Part shown: positions 1 to 10,387 of the stretch, in pieces
Layout: each line of letters begins with the position of its first letter
Numbering within the stretch: position 1 is the first letter of the stretch
Source of the DNA: Rhynchopus sp. YZ270_cl-10
Taxonomy: Eukaryota > Euglenozoa > Diplonemea > Diplonemida > Diplonemidae
DNA: 64,000 nucleotides
Direction of reading: 5' to 3'
NCBI GenBank assembly: GCA_964035575.1
Contig: OZ037923.1
Coordinates: 992,001-1,056,000, forward strand
Position numbers and translations under genes: made by a program
Notes under the pieces: model-generated
Database searches by the model: none
What the model was told of the DNA's origin: nothing
Seen by the model: the letters and a program-made list of their open reading frames with translations, nothing else

Positions 1-58
1 CCTGCGGCGCCATTTTTCATTTTTTGCTCGCAAAAAAGGGTTCGTTGAGTGACTCTGT

Positions 59-84
59 GGTGTAAAAAGCTAGATTTTTACACC
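59..84. repeat. Perfect 10-bp inverted repeat (hairpin)
   Basis: The arms GGTGTAAAAA and TTTTTACACC flank the six-base loop GCTAGA. It could be a stem-loop or the inner ends of a small foldback element. It sits between two CCTGCGGCG direct repeats, so it may be part of that repeat. Confidence 0.7.
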
Positions 85-1253
85 GTGCCCTAAATTTTTT
101 TTGCCTGCGGCGCCATTTTTTTTTGTATTTTTTTTGCTCCGCAAAAAAAAATACAGTCCATCTGTTCCCAATGTCTTCCCTGGTCAGCAGGGCCGAAAAT
201 TATCTCATGGACCACACTTCGCTGAGGCGGTGCACGAACCTATGGTTCATTTTCTTTCAAGTCTGCCTCGATAAAGAAATCTCTGAAACTCATACAGAAA
301 ACAGTGGTAGTTTTTCCGAGAGACCACAAAGTGAGGTGGGCAAACGCCACTTTCGGAGGATTACTGCAGCCCTGGCCAACCTGGAGCCCTCCATCACCCT
401 CGTCGAGGCACAAGTACCCCCTCCGTCATTCTTCCACACTATCCGTGAGGACAATTTTGCGCTGCGTATGAGCAAGGGGCCAGCCCATATCAGCTTTGTC
501 TAAAAATCCCTCCACCCATCGCCCAAATATGGCCCAGATTGTGTTCAATTGGGTCAAATTTTCACAGCGCTTCCCAAATTTGTCATGGAGGCGGGCGCAA
601 AGCGCAAAAAAAACCCCGAAAAAGGGCACAAAAATCACACACAAAAGACGCGAAAAGGGCGGGAAAAGGGCGGGAAAAAAACCGGTCCCCAGCCGAAAAA
701 ACCCCGGAAAATAGGCCCGTCACGGTTCAGGCCTGGCCAGACCAATATCTCACCCCGGGAGGGGAACGGACCACCCCCTGATAGCCCCTTGGAGTTCCGC
801 TAACCTTGTTTTCGTTACCTGACGGATGAACTCATTCGACAGACAACTAGGACGAATACGGAAAGGCAAAAACTATTCAGCACACTTTACTGAGACACGA
901 CCACAAAACCAGGAGATCCATTCCCCTGAATGACACAGAAGGGGGGTGGGGGAGAAGGGAGGGGTGGGTGGTTCTTTGGGAAATCATTTACACTACAATA
1001 GTTTTTGAGAAAGAAAATTGGGGGAGGTAAACTTTGACAGTACCAACGTCTCTACGGACGCAGGCACTGTATCTCTATTAACCCTGTTAGTCCCGAATTT
1101 CATTTTTTTTATTTTATTTTTTTGGGGAGGAAAAGGGGAAAGGGGAAAAGGGAGGTGAAGTAACGTTGAAAATGCAGAGACAAAGTGCCTGCACAACAAC
1201 AAAAACTGCCCCGAAAAAGAAAAATGAATCTGAGAATATAAAAAAAAATACCT

Positions 1254-1351
1254 TGACTTGAAATACAACAGCCCTCTCATGAACAGTGTACCTTTGGTAC
1301 AATGACCGGGTGTACCGTGGGGGGGTGGACACCCAAACCATGCAGTACTAC
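1254..1351 (+). repeat. Dispersed repeat family R4 (CCCTCTCGTGAACAGTGTACC), four copies
   Basis: This is the longest copy of a ~95-bp repeat found again at 5636-5700, 6270-6324 (inside PP6 intron 2) and 7739-7830. All share GCCCTCT-C-TG--CAGTGTA; the two long copies also share a GACCGGGTGTACCGTGG block and a GGTGGACACCCAA-CCATGCAGT block. Small palindromes such as GTACCTTTGGTAC lie inside. No protein coding is seen. It looks like a non-autonomous mobile repeat of unknown class. Confidence 0.75.
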
Positions 1352-1632
1352 ATATCCAATTCCCGCTTTCACTCATCAGATGGGTTCTAGATCCGCTTCG
1401 CAGTATGGGTGAGGCGATAAGAGAGTCAAATAAAAGAAAAGAATAAAGTTGAAGGTACTAACGCCTCACCGTTCAATCGGCGAATGCAGGCACTATAAAA
1501 GAAAAATGATTACGATAAACCTTTCCACATTGAGTATGTCCAGCATCTCTAATACAAAAGGTAATATATAACAGCATCCTCCCGCGGTGTGTGGCGCACA
1601 TTCGGCTCAGACGCTGGTGTCTAGTGTAGTGT

Positions 1633-4600
1633 CTATGCTTTCCCCGCTTTCCTGCAAAGTGGGCATGTGCTCTTCCCGGTTGCCTGTGTTTGAAAATATG
1701 GTTGACATGTATGAGACCTAGATTTTATTGTTGATAAATTGTTTGGAGGTAGTGTAGTTGCCTCAGGTTGTGTTGCCACAGTTGGTGCAATCTCCACTGT
1801 AATTCCTTCCTTCAAAACTTTCACACAGAACGCTTTTGGTTTTTTTGGGAGACACACAAAGGTGCCAGGTTCTATGATATGCGTGGAACCACCCTGCACC
1901 TGTTTTGTCATATTGTTTCCCAATACATGGAGAAACGTTTCGCACTCGAAACTAAGGAAACTTTGTACAAGGTAAAATATTTTTGAAAAGATGAAAAAAA
2001 ATTGTCCATCGGCAGCTCCTCTTTATCCCCATCCCTCCTTCCCTCCCTCTTTTTTTCAACCCACATACAGATTTGTACGACTTCCCACACAACGTACAGC
2101 TTCTCTTCTGAAGCGACGCCGCACCATCTGCTTTGTGCTTCTTCTGTGCAGGCGCTGCCACACCACCACCCGCACCCTCCTCTCCCCTCTTCCTTTTCTT
2201 CGCGACCTCGGGCGCTGCATGTTGCAGGGTGTTGAGAAGGGCGTCCGTCGCAGAGCTGGCTTGACTACAGGTATCGTCATGCACGTTGCTTCGCTGCTTG
2301 CGTTTTGGGGTGTTACGTGGTGGAGGGGGCGGCATTGCTGTGGTGTTGTTCATTTCCTTGTCTCCTACCCCACCACCAGCAGGGCGACTCACAAACTGTG
2401 TCGCCTCCCGAATAGCCTTTGCCATAGCCGCGCTCTCCTTCTTGCGTTCTTCTGCTGCAGTGTCCTCAACTTCTTCGTCGAGGAAGATGACCTCCGCGAC
2501 CTTTCGCTTCTTGCTTTTAAGCACACTCCCGATATAGTCGCTCTCAACATATTGATTCAGATCAAACCTCTGCCGCATGGCCTGCTTCAGGTTCACACCT
2601 TCCTCCTTCTCTGCCGCCTTTCGTTCTTCTAAGAGTTGGTCGTCGTGGATCGTCTTCGTCTTAACAGTTTGTCGAGACGTAAGGTTTTGATGAAATGAAC
2701 CATCCTTAAACGGTTTAATCTTGCCCCCGGTTAATGAAGGAATGTGTGGTGGGATTTCACTCATTTCGCTGGGTGCCCTTTCCGGTGCGACGGAGGTTGC
2801 AGGAAGCGATGGGGTCATTAAAACTGGTGGAGGTTCATCATTGAGAAGCGCGCTCATCTGTGAAAAGGAGATTTGGCTGTCTGCGCGGTCCACGCTGGTG
2901 CTCATCAACTCTGGTTTGATGTCGAGGAAGGCTTCTTTCTGTGCCGGGGGGGAGGACAGACCGGGCATGCCTTCAGGCAGCACCAAGCCACCTTGGTGCA
3001 CTTCGCTCCCGGAGGCGATGTTTAAGGTAAATGCATCAGATTTGTCTAGCTCCATCCTCTCGATGTCCCAGACCGTGACTGGAGCATCGTTTTGCACATC
3101 ACCACGATGGTCAGGCTCGGTCTCCGCCACACTATGACTGTCCCCACCAAAGGAGTCCCCAAAACTGCTTGCCCGAGAATGCTGAAAGGCGCCCCCATCA
3201 AAGCTGTCCTCATCAATGAAATCTGAGTTTCGCGGCGTCGCTGCGAAGATGGACGAATGCGGTGGTGGGTGCGGCAGTTCCTGGGAAACCTCTTTCATAG
3301 GGGTACACGGCAATGCCGGCCACACAGGAGCTGGAGAGAACGAAGCTGAAACACCTCCTGTCTCAAATTCGAATGTCTCAGTAGACGCAGCGTCGACCTC
3401 CTCCACCTCCTTAGGCAAACTCCGCCCTGTGTCAATCATGCTCAGCATGTCGTGCACCCCTGGGTCCACGTCGTCATCGTCTTCAATCATCGCGCTTTGT
3501 TGCGAATCGAGAATACTTTGTGTTTGCGATTCTCCAGAATTAATGCCTGATGCTATAGACTCCAGAGAGGTAGGCAGAAGCGACATCACCTCTTCAGCCT
3601 CTTGCAATGCCTGCGGTGTCGCTTCTCCTGTGAAGGAGCGGAGGGCATCTGCCAGGGCAGTGTCATCCTCTGCAGCGGACGTCTGTGGAACCAACGTCGC
3701 CATCTCAGATGCGCTCATCTGCGTGAGTTTGCTTTGAAACGACTCTGCAGACTCGATCTCCTCGACAGCAGTGTGCGTGCTCGCGATGCGTCTCTGTCTC
3801 CGATCCTCTCGGACACTGCGTGCAGAAGGTGTCCCCGCTTTCGAGACCTTCCCTGTCGCCGCCACAGTCCGCCCCGACACCTTCCCCGACCTCAATTTCT
3901 GTTTTAAAAGCTCGTCGCTCATATAAATCGATGACTTCGCATTCTTCGCCTTGGCCCAAGAAGCCTGCGAATGCTCAGCAGGGCGTTGCTGTGAAGGGGG
4001 TGCGGTCATGCGGTCTAACGCTGTGGTCTTCTTAATATGCTTCTTCGCTTCTGCAGACGAAAGGTTGTGCTCTTTTTTTACTGTAATAATCTGCGCTTTT
4101 ACCGCCTCTCGCTTTACTTCCTCTCGCTTTGCCTCTTGCTTTATAGGTTCAGATGCGGTACGTTGTCTGAAAATCGCTTCAACCGTTGAAAGACAATGTG
4201 GTGAAAACGCCTGTTGTTGAATCCATGCATCAAGAACAAGACGGACTTCATCTCTTAGAGCTTCGGTACGAAGCGGGAGAAACCCCTCACAAAGAGACGG
4301 AAGCGACGATTCCAGCTGTTTCTGCGCGATAGAAGATGACAATGCAACCTCACCCACACAACGCCAATACGATATCGGTGACTCTTCCTTCTCCATAAGA
4401 AGGTCCTCCAGGGCCATTGCACACCACTTCTCTGTCCCCTTCATCCGATTCGACTCCAACATACGTCTCAGCACAGCAGGGGTAACCTGGTCCATCGCAT
4501 GCTTCCTCTGCCTCGCCGTCTCCTTCACCATACTCTGAAAATCCCGGACAGAACACACAAACCGATCACTCCGTGCGTCCACCCCAACCCTCTGCCCACC

Positions 4601-4960
4601 GTACACATCGTCTATCAGCTTGAGGATGGGCTCCCGCCGTTTCCCTTCGGCGGTTTGCGTGACAACACGAAAGCTGAGTTTGTTAAGTGAGTCTTTATGT
4701 GGAACGATTGGGGCCGCCTTTCGAAGTGCCTTGAAAGGGATGTCATAAGGGTCGTCCACGTCAAGCTCGGAGTCGGGGAGACGCCAGGCGCTGGCCGCGC
4801 TGAGGACAGTAACGTCCTTGTCGAAGGAGACTGCGCGTGGGAGGGGCTCGCTTGTGGAGATGGTGGAGGAGACGCTGCCTTCGCGTGGGGCAAGGCGTGC
4901 AGGGGTGAGGGGGATGTGCGAGCACTCACTAGACGCTTCGCTAGGCGCTCTGACGGACAT
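1633..4960 (-). CDS. Unknown nuclear-looking protein with intron-split C-terminal zinc ribbon (2 exons)
   Basis: I do not recognise the family. Proposed exons are complement(1633..1683, 2069..4960), giving 980 aa from the ATG at 4960 (protein start MSVRAPSEAS). The open frame runs upstream of this ATG only through a poly-T/poly-A leader that encodes a Phe/Lys tract, so that extension is not credited. Residues ~1-70 are Ser/Pro-rich, ~90-290 look helical and folded, and the remainder is acidic and Ser/Thr-rich with Lys/Glu clusters (KREEVKREAVK) and basic stretches near the C-terminus (KRKQR, KKRKRG) that could be nuclear signals. The 5' splice site is GTATGT at 2068-2063. An acceptor TTTTCAAACACAG ends at 1684, and joining there in phase 0 creates C-x2-C-x12-C-x2-C, a convincing zinc ribbon. 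The 385-bp intron contains a copy of dispersed repeat R2. The intron acceptor is inferred, because a CTAG acceptor further upstream is also possible. Confidence 0.7.
1733..1800 (+). repeat. Dispersed repeat family R2 (GGAGTAGTGTAGTTGCCTC), three copies
   Basis: A ~65-bp block starting GATAAATTGTT and ending GTGCAATCTCCACTGT. It recurs at 8172-8238 and 19572-19636 with only scattered changes. This copy lies within the intron of the 980-aa gene, while the others are intergenic. Internal GTTGCC repeats are present. No coding capacity. Confidence 0.8.
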
Positions 4961-6047
4961 TTTTAGTTTTTTTTTTTTCAAAAAAAAAAAAAAACAAAAA
5001 AAAAATGTCCTTCCTTGAGGAAATGAGGGGAAAAAATGAGGAAAAAATGAGAAAAAAATGAAAAAAAAAATCCCTAAAAGGGTGAAACGGAGGACGGTCT
5101 TTTTTGTTGTGCACATGTTAACTTCAAAAGGGGGGAGAAAGGTATTGAAGGGTAGAAGGGTGGAAGGGGGGGTTTGTAAGAGGCGGAAGAGAGCGCAAAA
5201 AAAGATAGGTAAGGGCAGAAAACGAAACCCATGGCATTCGAAGAACAGTTTTGTCAGATGAACCTAAGCCCTTCTGTCTCGCTCACTCTTTCTCTCTGTT
5301 TATGTCACCTTATCTTCAAAGACGGGGCGTTTTGTGAACAAAACGTTGCATCTGAAATATTCGCCATCCGGATGAAAGCACAAAAAAGCGAAGTTATTAA
5401 TGCAGGCACCTCCGACTGACCCACGTACGATGCCAGCCATCCGGATGAAAGCACAAGTACCCTGCGGCCAACAGCACAAAAAAAATCCCCCTCTTCCAAA
5501 GAAAAAGTTTGGTATAAACACGATGCTAAGTCTGCTCGCCCTGCTTTAGTCACTATAGCACACAAATACATCTCTTGGGCCAGGTATATCCTCTATCTTG
5601 GGTAGCTGCGAGGTGCCATGACACTACAGGCATTTGACTTGAAATACAAAAGCCCTCTCGTGCCAGTGTACCTTTTGGTGCAAGACCGGTACACCGGGTG
5701 AAAGAAAAACTTGAAAATAACGAATATGCCTCGTCAAGGGGGAGAGTGACCAGGGTGGGGTCCGTTTTCGATGCATGTACCCCTATCCAATGATGGAGAG
5801 GTCACTATAGCACACAATACATAGTTCCTCGTCAAGGTGACCGTACATCAAATTCAAAGGCAACCTTTGAGAAGCACCCCTCCAAAGGGTTTCCTTAAAC
5901 CCTTTAAAATAGCTGTTCCACTTCTGTCTGGACCACGTGTTTTTTTTTTTTTCATTTTGGTAAAGTGGAACGAAAAAAAAAAAAGAGAAAAATGGTATAC
6001 CCCCGGTACCCCCCCACCCAGCCCACCCCCTCCCGTGTGTCCTAGGT
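4961..6047. other. Intergenic spacer between the PP6 gene and the 980-aa gene
   Basis: This holds the leader of the downstream minus-strand gene (poly-A/T tract 4968-5005) and the 3' flank of PP6. It contains a partial R3 motif near 5257, two adjacent R5 copies (5362-5386 and 5396-5472, sharing CCATCCGGATGAAAGCACAA) and an R4 copy (5636-5700). No gene is seen. Confidence 0.6.
5362..5472 (+). repeat. Dispersed repeat family R5 (GATGCCAGCCATCCGGATGA), five copies
   Basis: Two tandem copies here share CCATCCGGATGAAAGCACAA; the longer one begins ATGCAGGCACCTCCGACT and ends TACCCTGCGGCC. Related copies lie at 7449-7490 (PP6 intron 1), 14576-14642 and 27482-27535. The shared order of GCAGGCACC, GATGCCAGCCATC and GATGAAAGCACAA across copies shows common origin. 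Confidence 0.75.
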
Positions 6048-7224
6048 CTACAGAAAGTATACAGGTGCCTGCGCATTCGGGCCGTGTTGTGGTTGTGTTT
6101 CTCGGAAAGATTTAAAATTGTACGACAGCTGTATGTGGGGAGGGTGTGATCGTGGTTGTTTAAAAAAAAACAATGATTGATAATGGTGCTGTATCCAGCA
6201 TGCCACGTTTGATTGATCGGGGTGTTGATAAGGTACAGAGTTATGTGCCTCCCCTGCAAATTAAAATTTGACTTCAAATTTAACAAAAACAGCCCTCTTC
6301 GTGAACAGTGTATCCATAAATACAACCGATTGGGCAAAGATGGGCTTCTTTACCCTAAACCAACCCTATCTGCTGAGATTTTCACACTCTGTCTCACCCC
6401 CCCTCACCCATCCCCCCTTTTTTGCACTCCTTAGTCTCTATTGGTACATACCGTTGGTGCAGATTCTATATTGAGGATGGAGGCCTCGTTGCCGCACCTG
6501 TAGCAGTAGTTTGGTGCAGACCAGACAGTCACCACTTGTTCGTCGAATTGAAATTTGTAGCCCTGCTGAACAAGCTGGTGGGCGCGTGCAAGAAGGCCGA
6601 GGTTGTTGGCATGCAAAAACTTCTTCGCCACCGTCGCGCCAAAGAGCCACCCAGCACCACGCGGCGACCCCGTCCAGCAGTCGATGTCATCCGTCGGGTC
6701 CGACCACACAAGGTCGCAGAACTCACCCTCGTTTGGAATCTCCTGTTTTCGACTGATTGTCAGAATCTGGTCCACGACCTGGATCCCCGGACTCAGCCCC
6801 CCATGCACACAGAGCGTCTTGTTGTCGACCAGCGCCGCAATCGCAAGGCAGTCGAACACCTCTGTGCAGTGCCGCCAGACGTTGCTGTTGCCGTACTTCC
6901 GCCGGCATTCATCCCAGAAGCCGTATATGGTCGTCACCTGGCGTGTCTCGTGGTTGCCCCTCAGCAACGTCATATGCGCAGGGTAGCGTGCTTTGTACAG
7001 CAGCAGCAGCGTCAGTGTCTCCAGGCTGTTGTGCCCACGGTCCACAAAGTCGCCCATGAAGATGTAGCTCGTCTGCGGCACACTCCCACCCGTGTCGAAG
7101 AGCTGCAGCAGGTCGTGGAACTGTCCGTGGATGTCACCACAGATGGTCACAGGAGCATTGACACGCACGACGTTTGGCTCTTCTATAAGAATATCAAGGC
7201 AGTATCTGTGTGTGTATGAAGTGG

Positions 7225-7273
<49 letters not shown>

Positions 7274-7624
7274 TTCTAATTAAAGACGCGCATGAATGGA
7301 CCAATGAGATTCCAAAGGAAGCTCACCAGCAATGCGGTCGAAGTTGTGTTAATACTACTATAGCTCACTTTGGTTGTTCTTTTGTGCATTTTTATGCATT
7401 TTTTGTGCATTTTTGGGCAACAGGAAATAGTTACAGATACAGACACCTAGGATACGATGACAGTCATCAGGATGAAAGCACAAAAAACAGAATAATACAT
7501 ATCACCACGTCCCAGGTTGGATGGGGTTGGAGGAAGGGGTTTTATACCTGCACAACAGCTTCATCTCCGCCTCAGTGAGGAACTCGCATTGACGTGCCCG
7601 CTCTATCCACTTGTCAAGATCCAT
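6048..7624 (-). CDS. Ser/Thr protein phosphatase PP6-type catalytic subunit (3 exons)
   Basis: A PPP-family metallophosphatase that removes phosphate from Ser/Thr. Exons are complement(6048..6128, 6452..7205, 7548..7624), giving 303 aa, matching the ~305 aa of PP6. The start [11 protein letters not shown] matches the PP6 N-terminus. The metal and catalytic motifs GDIHG (49-53), GDFVDRG (77-83) and GNHE (109-112) are intact, followed by [16 protein letters not shown] and [21 protein letters not shown] and [13 protein letters not shown] favour PP6 over PP4 and PP2A. The short last exon ends PVYFL, the conserved tail whose terminal Leu is carboxymethylated in PP2A-like enzymes. Intron 1 (342 bp, GTATAA...ACACAG) and intron 2 (323 bp, GTATGT...ATACAG) keep frame exactly. 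Intron 1 contains an rRNA-like segment and an R5 repeat; intron 2 contains an R4 repeat. Confidence 0.93.
7225..7314 (+). pseudogene. Large-subunit rRNA core fragment inside PP6 intron 1
   Basis: About 90 bases match the most conserved stretch of eukaryotic 28S rRNA (domain IV), running from AAACGGCGGGAGTAACTATG through CTCTCTTAAGGTAGC (7246-7260) to GACGCGCATGAATGG and GAGATTCC. Similarity ends about 7314, after which the sequence is unrelated. The usual stem GTCA...TGAC appears here as GTCTT...AAAGAC, a change that keeps pairing. It is antisense to the phosphatase gene and starts ~20 bp from the intron's 3' splice site. It is far too short to be a functional rRNA. The match is from memory of the universal core, not a database search. 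Confidence 0.88.
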
Positions 7625-8105
7625 TTTGTGTATGTCACCTTTTCCCTCCCCCGCTTCTGTTCTTCAGCACCCCCCCCTTGTGTACTGCCCCTGGCTTTTT
7701 GGTGTGAATGCTAATTTGAGAACAAAAAATAAAATTGAGCGGAAATACAAAGCCCTCTCGTGAGCAGTGTACCTTTGGTATGACCGGGTGTACCGTGGGG
7801 GGTGGACACCCAACCATGCAGTCCTACAATCCATTTTCGTGGTTTGCATCTGATAAACAAAATGAGGAAGATGGGGGCGTTTTTACGTTTGTGGGGGTGC
7901 GTTCTCTTTTTTTTCTTTTTTTTTCGTTATTTTTTTTCCATCTAATCTACACTTTTGCAGAACAGTACCTATTTTTTCTTTTTGTCTGAAAACTTTCTTT
8001 TACCTTCGTATTTACCATTCCTTTTAGGAAACGGCACATTGTGCGGTTCCTGGAAACTCTGTGTCAACCGAACGAACTCTTGTATTTATTTTGTCTTTTT
8101 TTTTT

Positions 8106-8156
8106 GAAAACTTTGTAATAGTGTAGACACCACAAGGATGCTACACGCTACACTAT
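8106..8156 (+). repeat. Dispersed repeat family R1 (TATTAGTGTAGACACC), nine copies
   Basis: A ~50-bp element with GAAAACTT-GTTGTATTAGTG followed by TAGACACC-CGAGGATG and ending CTNCACTATA. Its ends TAGTGTAG and CTACACTA can pair. Copies: 8106-8156, 10258-10290, 18278-18337, 18365-18420, 19243-19280, 19497-19522, 19681-19727, 19969-20017 and 25575-25624. Most follow a poly-T tract and all seen have the same orientation. No coding capacity. Confidence 0.8.
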
Positions 8157-8315
8157 TTAGTTTTGCTTTTTGATAAATAGTTGGAGTAGTGTAGTTGCCT
8201 CAGTTTTGTGTTGCCACAGTTGTGCAATCTCCACTGTTTTTGTTCTTTGTGTCGACAATAGCCTAACTGCCCACTTTGATGGGTAAATTAGGGTCTGTTG
8301 AAAAACGCAATGTTG

Positions 8316-8353
<38 letters not shown>

Positions 8354-8378
8354 GAAATAATAAAACAAATAACTATTT

Positions 8379-8546
8379 ATTCACCTCCTTTTAGCGGGGT
8401 TTTATTTTGCGATAACTTCACGCATTTTTTTCCCAGGCGAGGGCTACTTAATTTGCCGAGCGAAGCGAGGCAAATTGAGTGCACGAGCCTGGGAAAAAAA
8501 TAAGTGAAGTATCGCAAAATAATCCGCTAAAAGGAGGTGAATACGT
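8379..8546. mobile_element. Foldback (long inverted-repeat) element
   Basis: The left arm (TATTCACCTCCTTTTAGCGG...TTTTTTCCCAGGC) and right arm (GCCTGGGAAAAAA...CCGCTAAAAGGAGGTGAATA) are inverted complements over roughly 60 bp with few mismatches. The ~48-bp centre carries a second palindrome (AATTTGCCGAGCGAAGCGAGGCAAATT-like). The AGCGGGRTTTTATTTTGCGATAACTTCAC terminus resembles those of the adjacent 8551-9652 element. It looks like a non-autonomous foldback or MITE able to form a cruciform. Confidence 0.8.
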
Positions 8547-8550
8547 AATT

Positions 8551-9652
8551 TTATTTCACGGGAAATAAAGTATACGAAAGGATTTGGCACTTTTAGCGGG
8601 ACTCATTTATTGTGCAATAACTAACGAGAATGTGTCCCTCCAGGTAGCTCTCATTACCCTCCCGCTAGCTTTTGCTCGCTGGGAACCTGCAAAAAACTGG
8701 TGAATTGGGCCCATACCCTGGTATGTGGGGTGGGATACGCATTTTTGGGGTGGCAGAACCATGTGTGTGCCACAGGGTGGTGCACGTGTGACCCCATGCA
8801 GTACCACGCAACCCACGTTTTTACACACACAACAACGGCATTTTGCGTGTAGCGCGTACAGTATGTAGCCTAAAAAGCCCACACCACGTGTATGCATAGC
8901 GCGTAGCGCAGCGTGTGGTCGGGTTTGGAAAGCTGCCTCAACGGTACACAAAGCTACATCCCGACCTCTCGCCACCTCAGTGTCCCCTCGGGTGCTAGCG
9001 GGAGGTCGGGAAATGGCTGTCGTGCAAGAGCGAGACACATTCAGAAGATCCCCGCCCATCACAGAATATCATGCCAGCCACCACCTTCCTCACAATGAAG
9101 TAAAGGGGGTGGTGTGTCCTTCGTCTTGATAGTGAGATCGTCACGGAGATACACTATGTAGAAAACGAAGTCGGCTTCCGTGGGCTTACCGTCAGGCTTG
9201 CCAATGAATTCCTTAAAAAGCGGTCCCATTCACGGACGTACGGTGTCGACAATGCTAGTCCTTCAGCAAAACCACTGTAGTGCTTGTCCATCTCCTGTCG
9301 GAGGACCGTTTGCGTCTTACATCCTTCGGCATGTTGCATGTGTCAGAAAAAAATGCGAAAAGGGCAAAAAAAATTCAAAATTTTCAATTTTTACGTGGGT
9401 GGTGGTGCAGGATGTACCAAAATTTAGCGTGAAGTTATCGCCAAATAAAATCCCTGTTTTAGCGTGAAAAAAACAAAAATAAAATCCCGCTCTGAAGGAA
9501 TTGCAGTGAAAAAAAGTGAAAAACGCGTGAAATAAAGTTCAATGAGCGGGTTTTTAATTTGCGATAAAAAAACTGCGTGAAATTATCATTAAAAAGAATC
9601 CCGCTAAAAGTGCCAAATCCTTCGTATACTTTATTTCCCAGTGGAATAAAAC
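8551..9652. mobile_element. ~1.1-kb element with ~45-bp terminal inverted repeats
   Basis: Positions 8551-8598 (GGGAAATAAAGTATACGAAA then GGATTTGGCACTTTTAGCGGG) recur inverted at 9598-9650 (CCCGCTAAAAGTGCCAAATCC then TTCGTATACTTTATTTCCC), nearly exact. The interior has related subterminal motifs (GCGATAA, CGTGAAATTATC at 9560-9590 and GTGAAGTTATCGCC at 9430), and possible protein-coding remnants on the minus strand. No intact transposase is seen, so it is probably a non-autonomous or decayed DNA transposon. The superfamily is not identified. Confidence 0.7.
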
Positions 9653-9858
9653 TGTCAAACACAAGGCATCAATGCACATACTAAGACCTGACAAATACAC
9701 CACACAAGGAATCCCTCTAGTGGAGTATTGAAACAATATGGTTAAAACCATACTGATGTCATTTTGATTTTTTTTAAATTTTTTTGTTGCATCGACAATC
9801 ATCCCCCCATCCAACGAGGTTCTCTACACAACAGGCACTAATATATTTCAAAAAAAAA

Positions 9859-9962
9859 TAGGCCAGTTGACGTCACGGTATGGTAGGGTATGGGACAACG
9901 ATTTCCCAGAAAAAATCGACTAAATTTCCTAAACTGACCCCTAACTGACGTCAACTAGCCTA
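9859..9962. mobile_element. 104-bp MITE-like element with 17-bp inverted ends
   Basis: The left end TAGGCCAGTTGACGTCA is the inverse of the right end TGACGTCAACTAGCCTA with one mismatch. Each arm contains the palindrome TGACGTCA. There is no coding capacity, and a clear target duplication is not obvious. Confidence 0.6.
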
Positions 9963-10353
9963 AAAAAAGGTACCGATACTGCTCATTCCCCTTGTTTTTT
10001 CTTCTCTCTCTCTTTCAAATCAATAACCTCACTCTAAACATTTTGCTGTCGACAAAGCACCTTAACTAACCCACCTCACATGGGTAGGTACCCTAGGGTC
10101 CTGCACACAATGCTTTTGGCCGAAGCCTATTTTTTTGTACAAAAGAAAGGGAATAAGGTTCGGGCTCTTTCTTTGAAATCTTAGTGAACACACATAGGAG
10201 TCCACTAGGGTATTTGCTTTTTTTTGATGAGAATTTTTTTCTTTTGTTTCTTTTTTTGTATTAGTGTACACAAGGATGAGCTACACTACGTTTTTTTTTT
10301 GGGGGGAATTTTATTTTGTTTTTTCGACAGCGCAACTCCATTCATAAAAAGTT

Positions 10354-10387
<34 letters not shown>

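Larger units (their letters stand above)
1..1632. other. Gene-free spacer with short repeats and a perfect hairpin
   Basis: No credible gene is visible here. The first 150 bases hold two copies of a block that starts CCTGCGGCGCCATTTTT and leads into a GCTC(C)GCAAAAAA run. Between the copies, at 59-84, is a perfect inverted repeat (GGTGTAAAAA, six-base loop, TTTTTACACC). Positions 590-720 are purine-rich with AAAAAGGGC-like tracts. Two copies of a motif with a GCAGGCACT core occur near 1038-1075 and 1455-1495, and a copy of the CCCTCTC-GTGTACC repeat lies at 1254-1351. The open frames here are low-complexity and lack recognisable domains. Confidence 0.6.

Noticed and set aside
1991-3907. Plus-strand frames of 100-213 codons opposite the 980-aa gene
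   Set aside because: Antisense shadows; the minus-strand frame is over 960 codons long.
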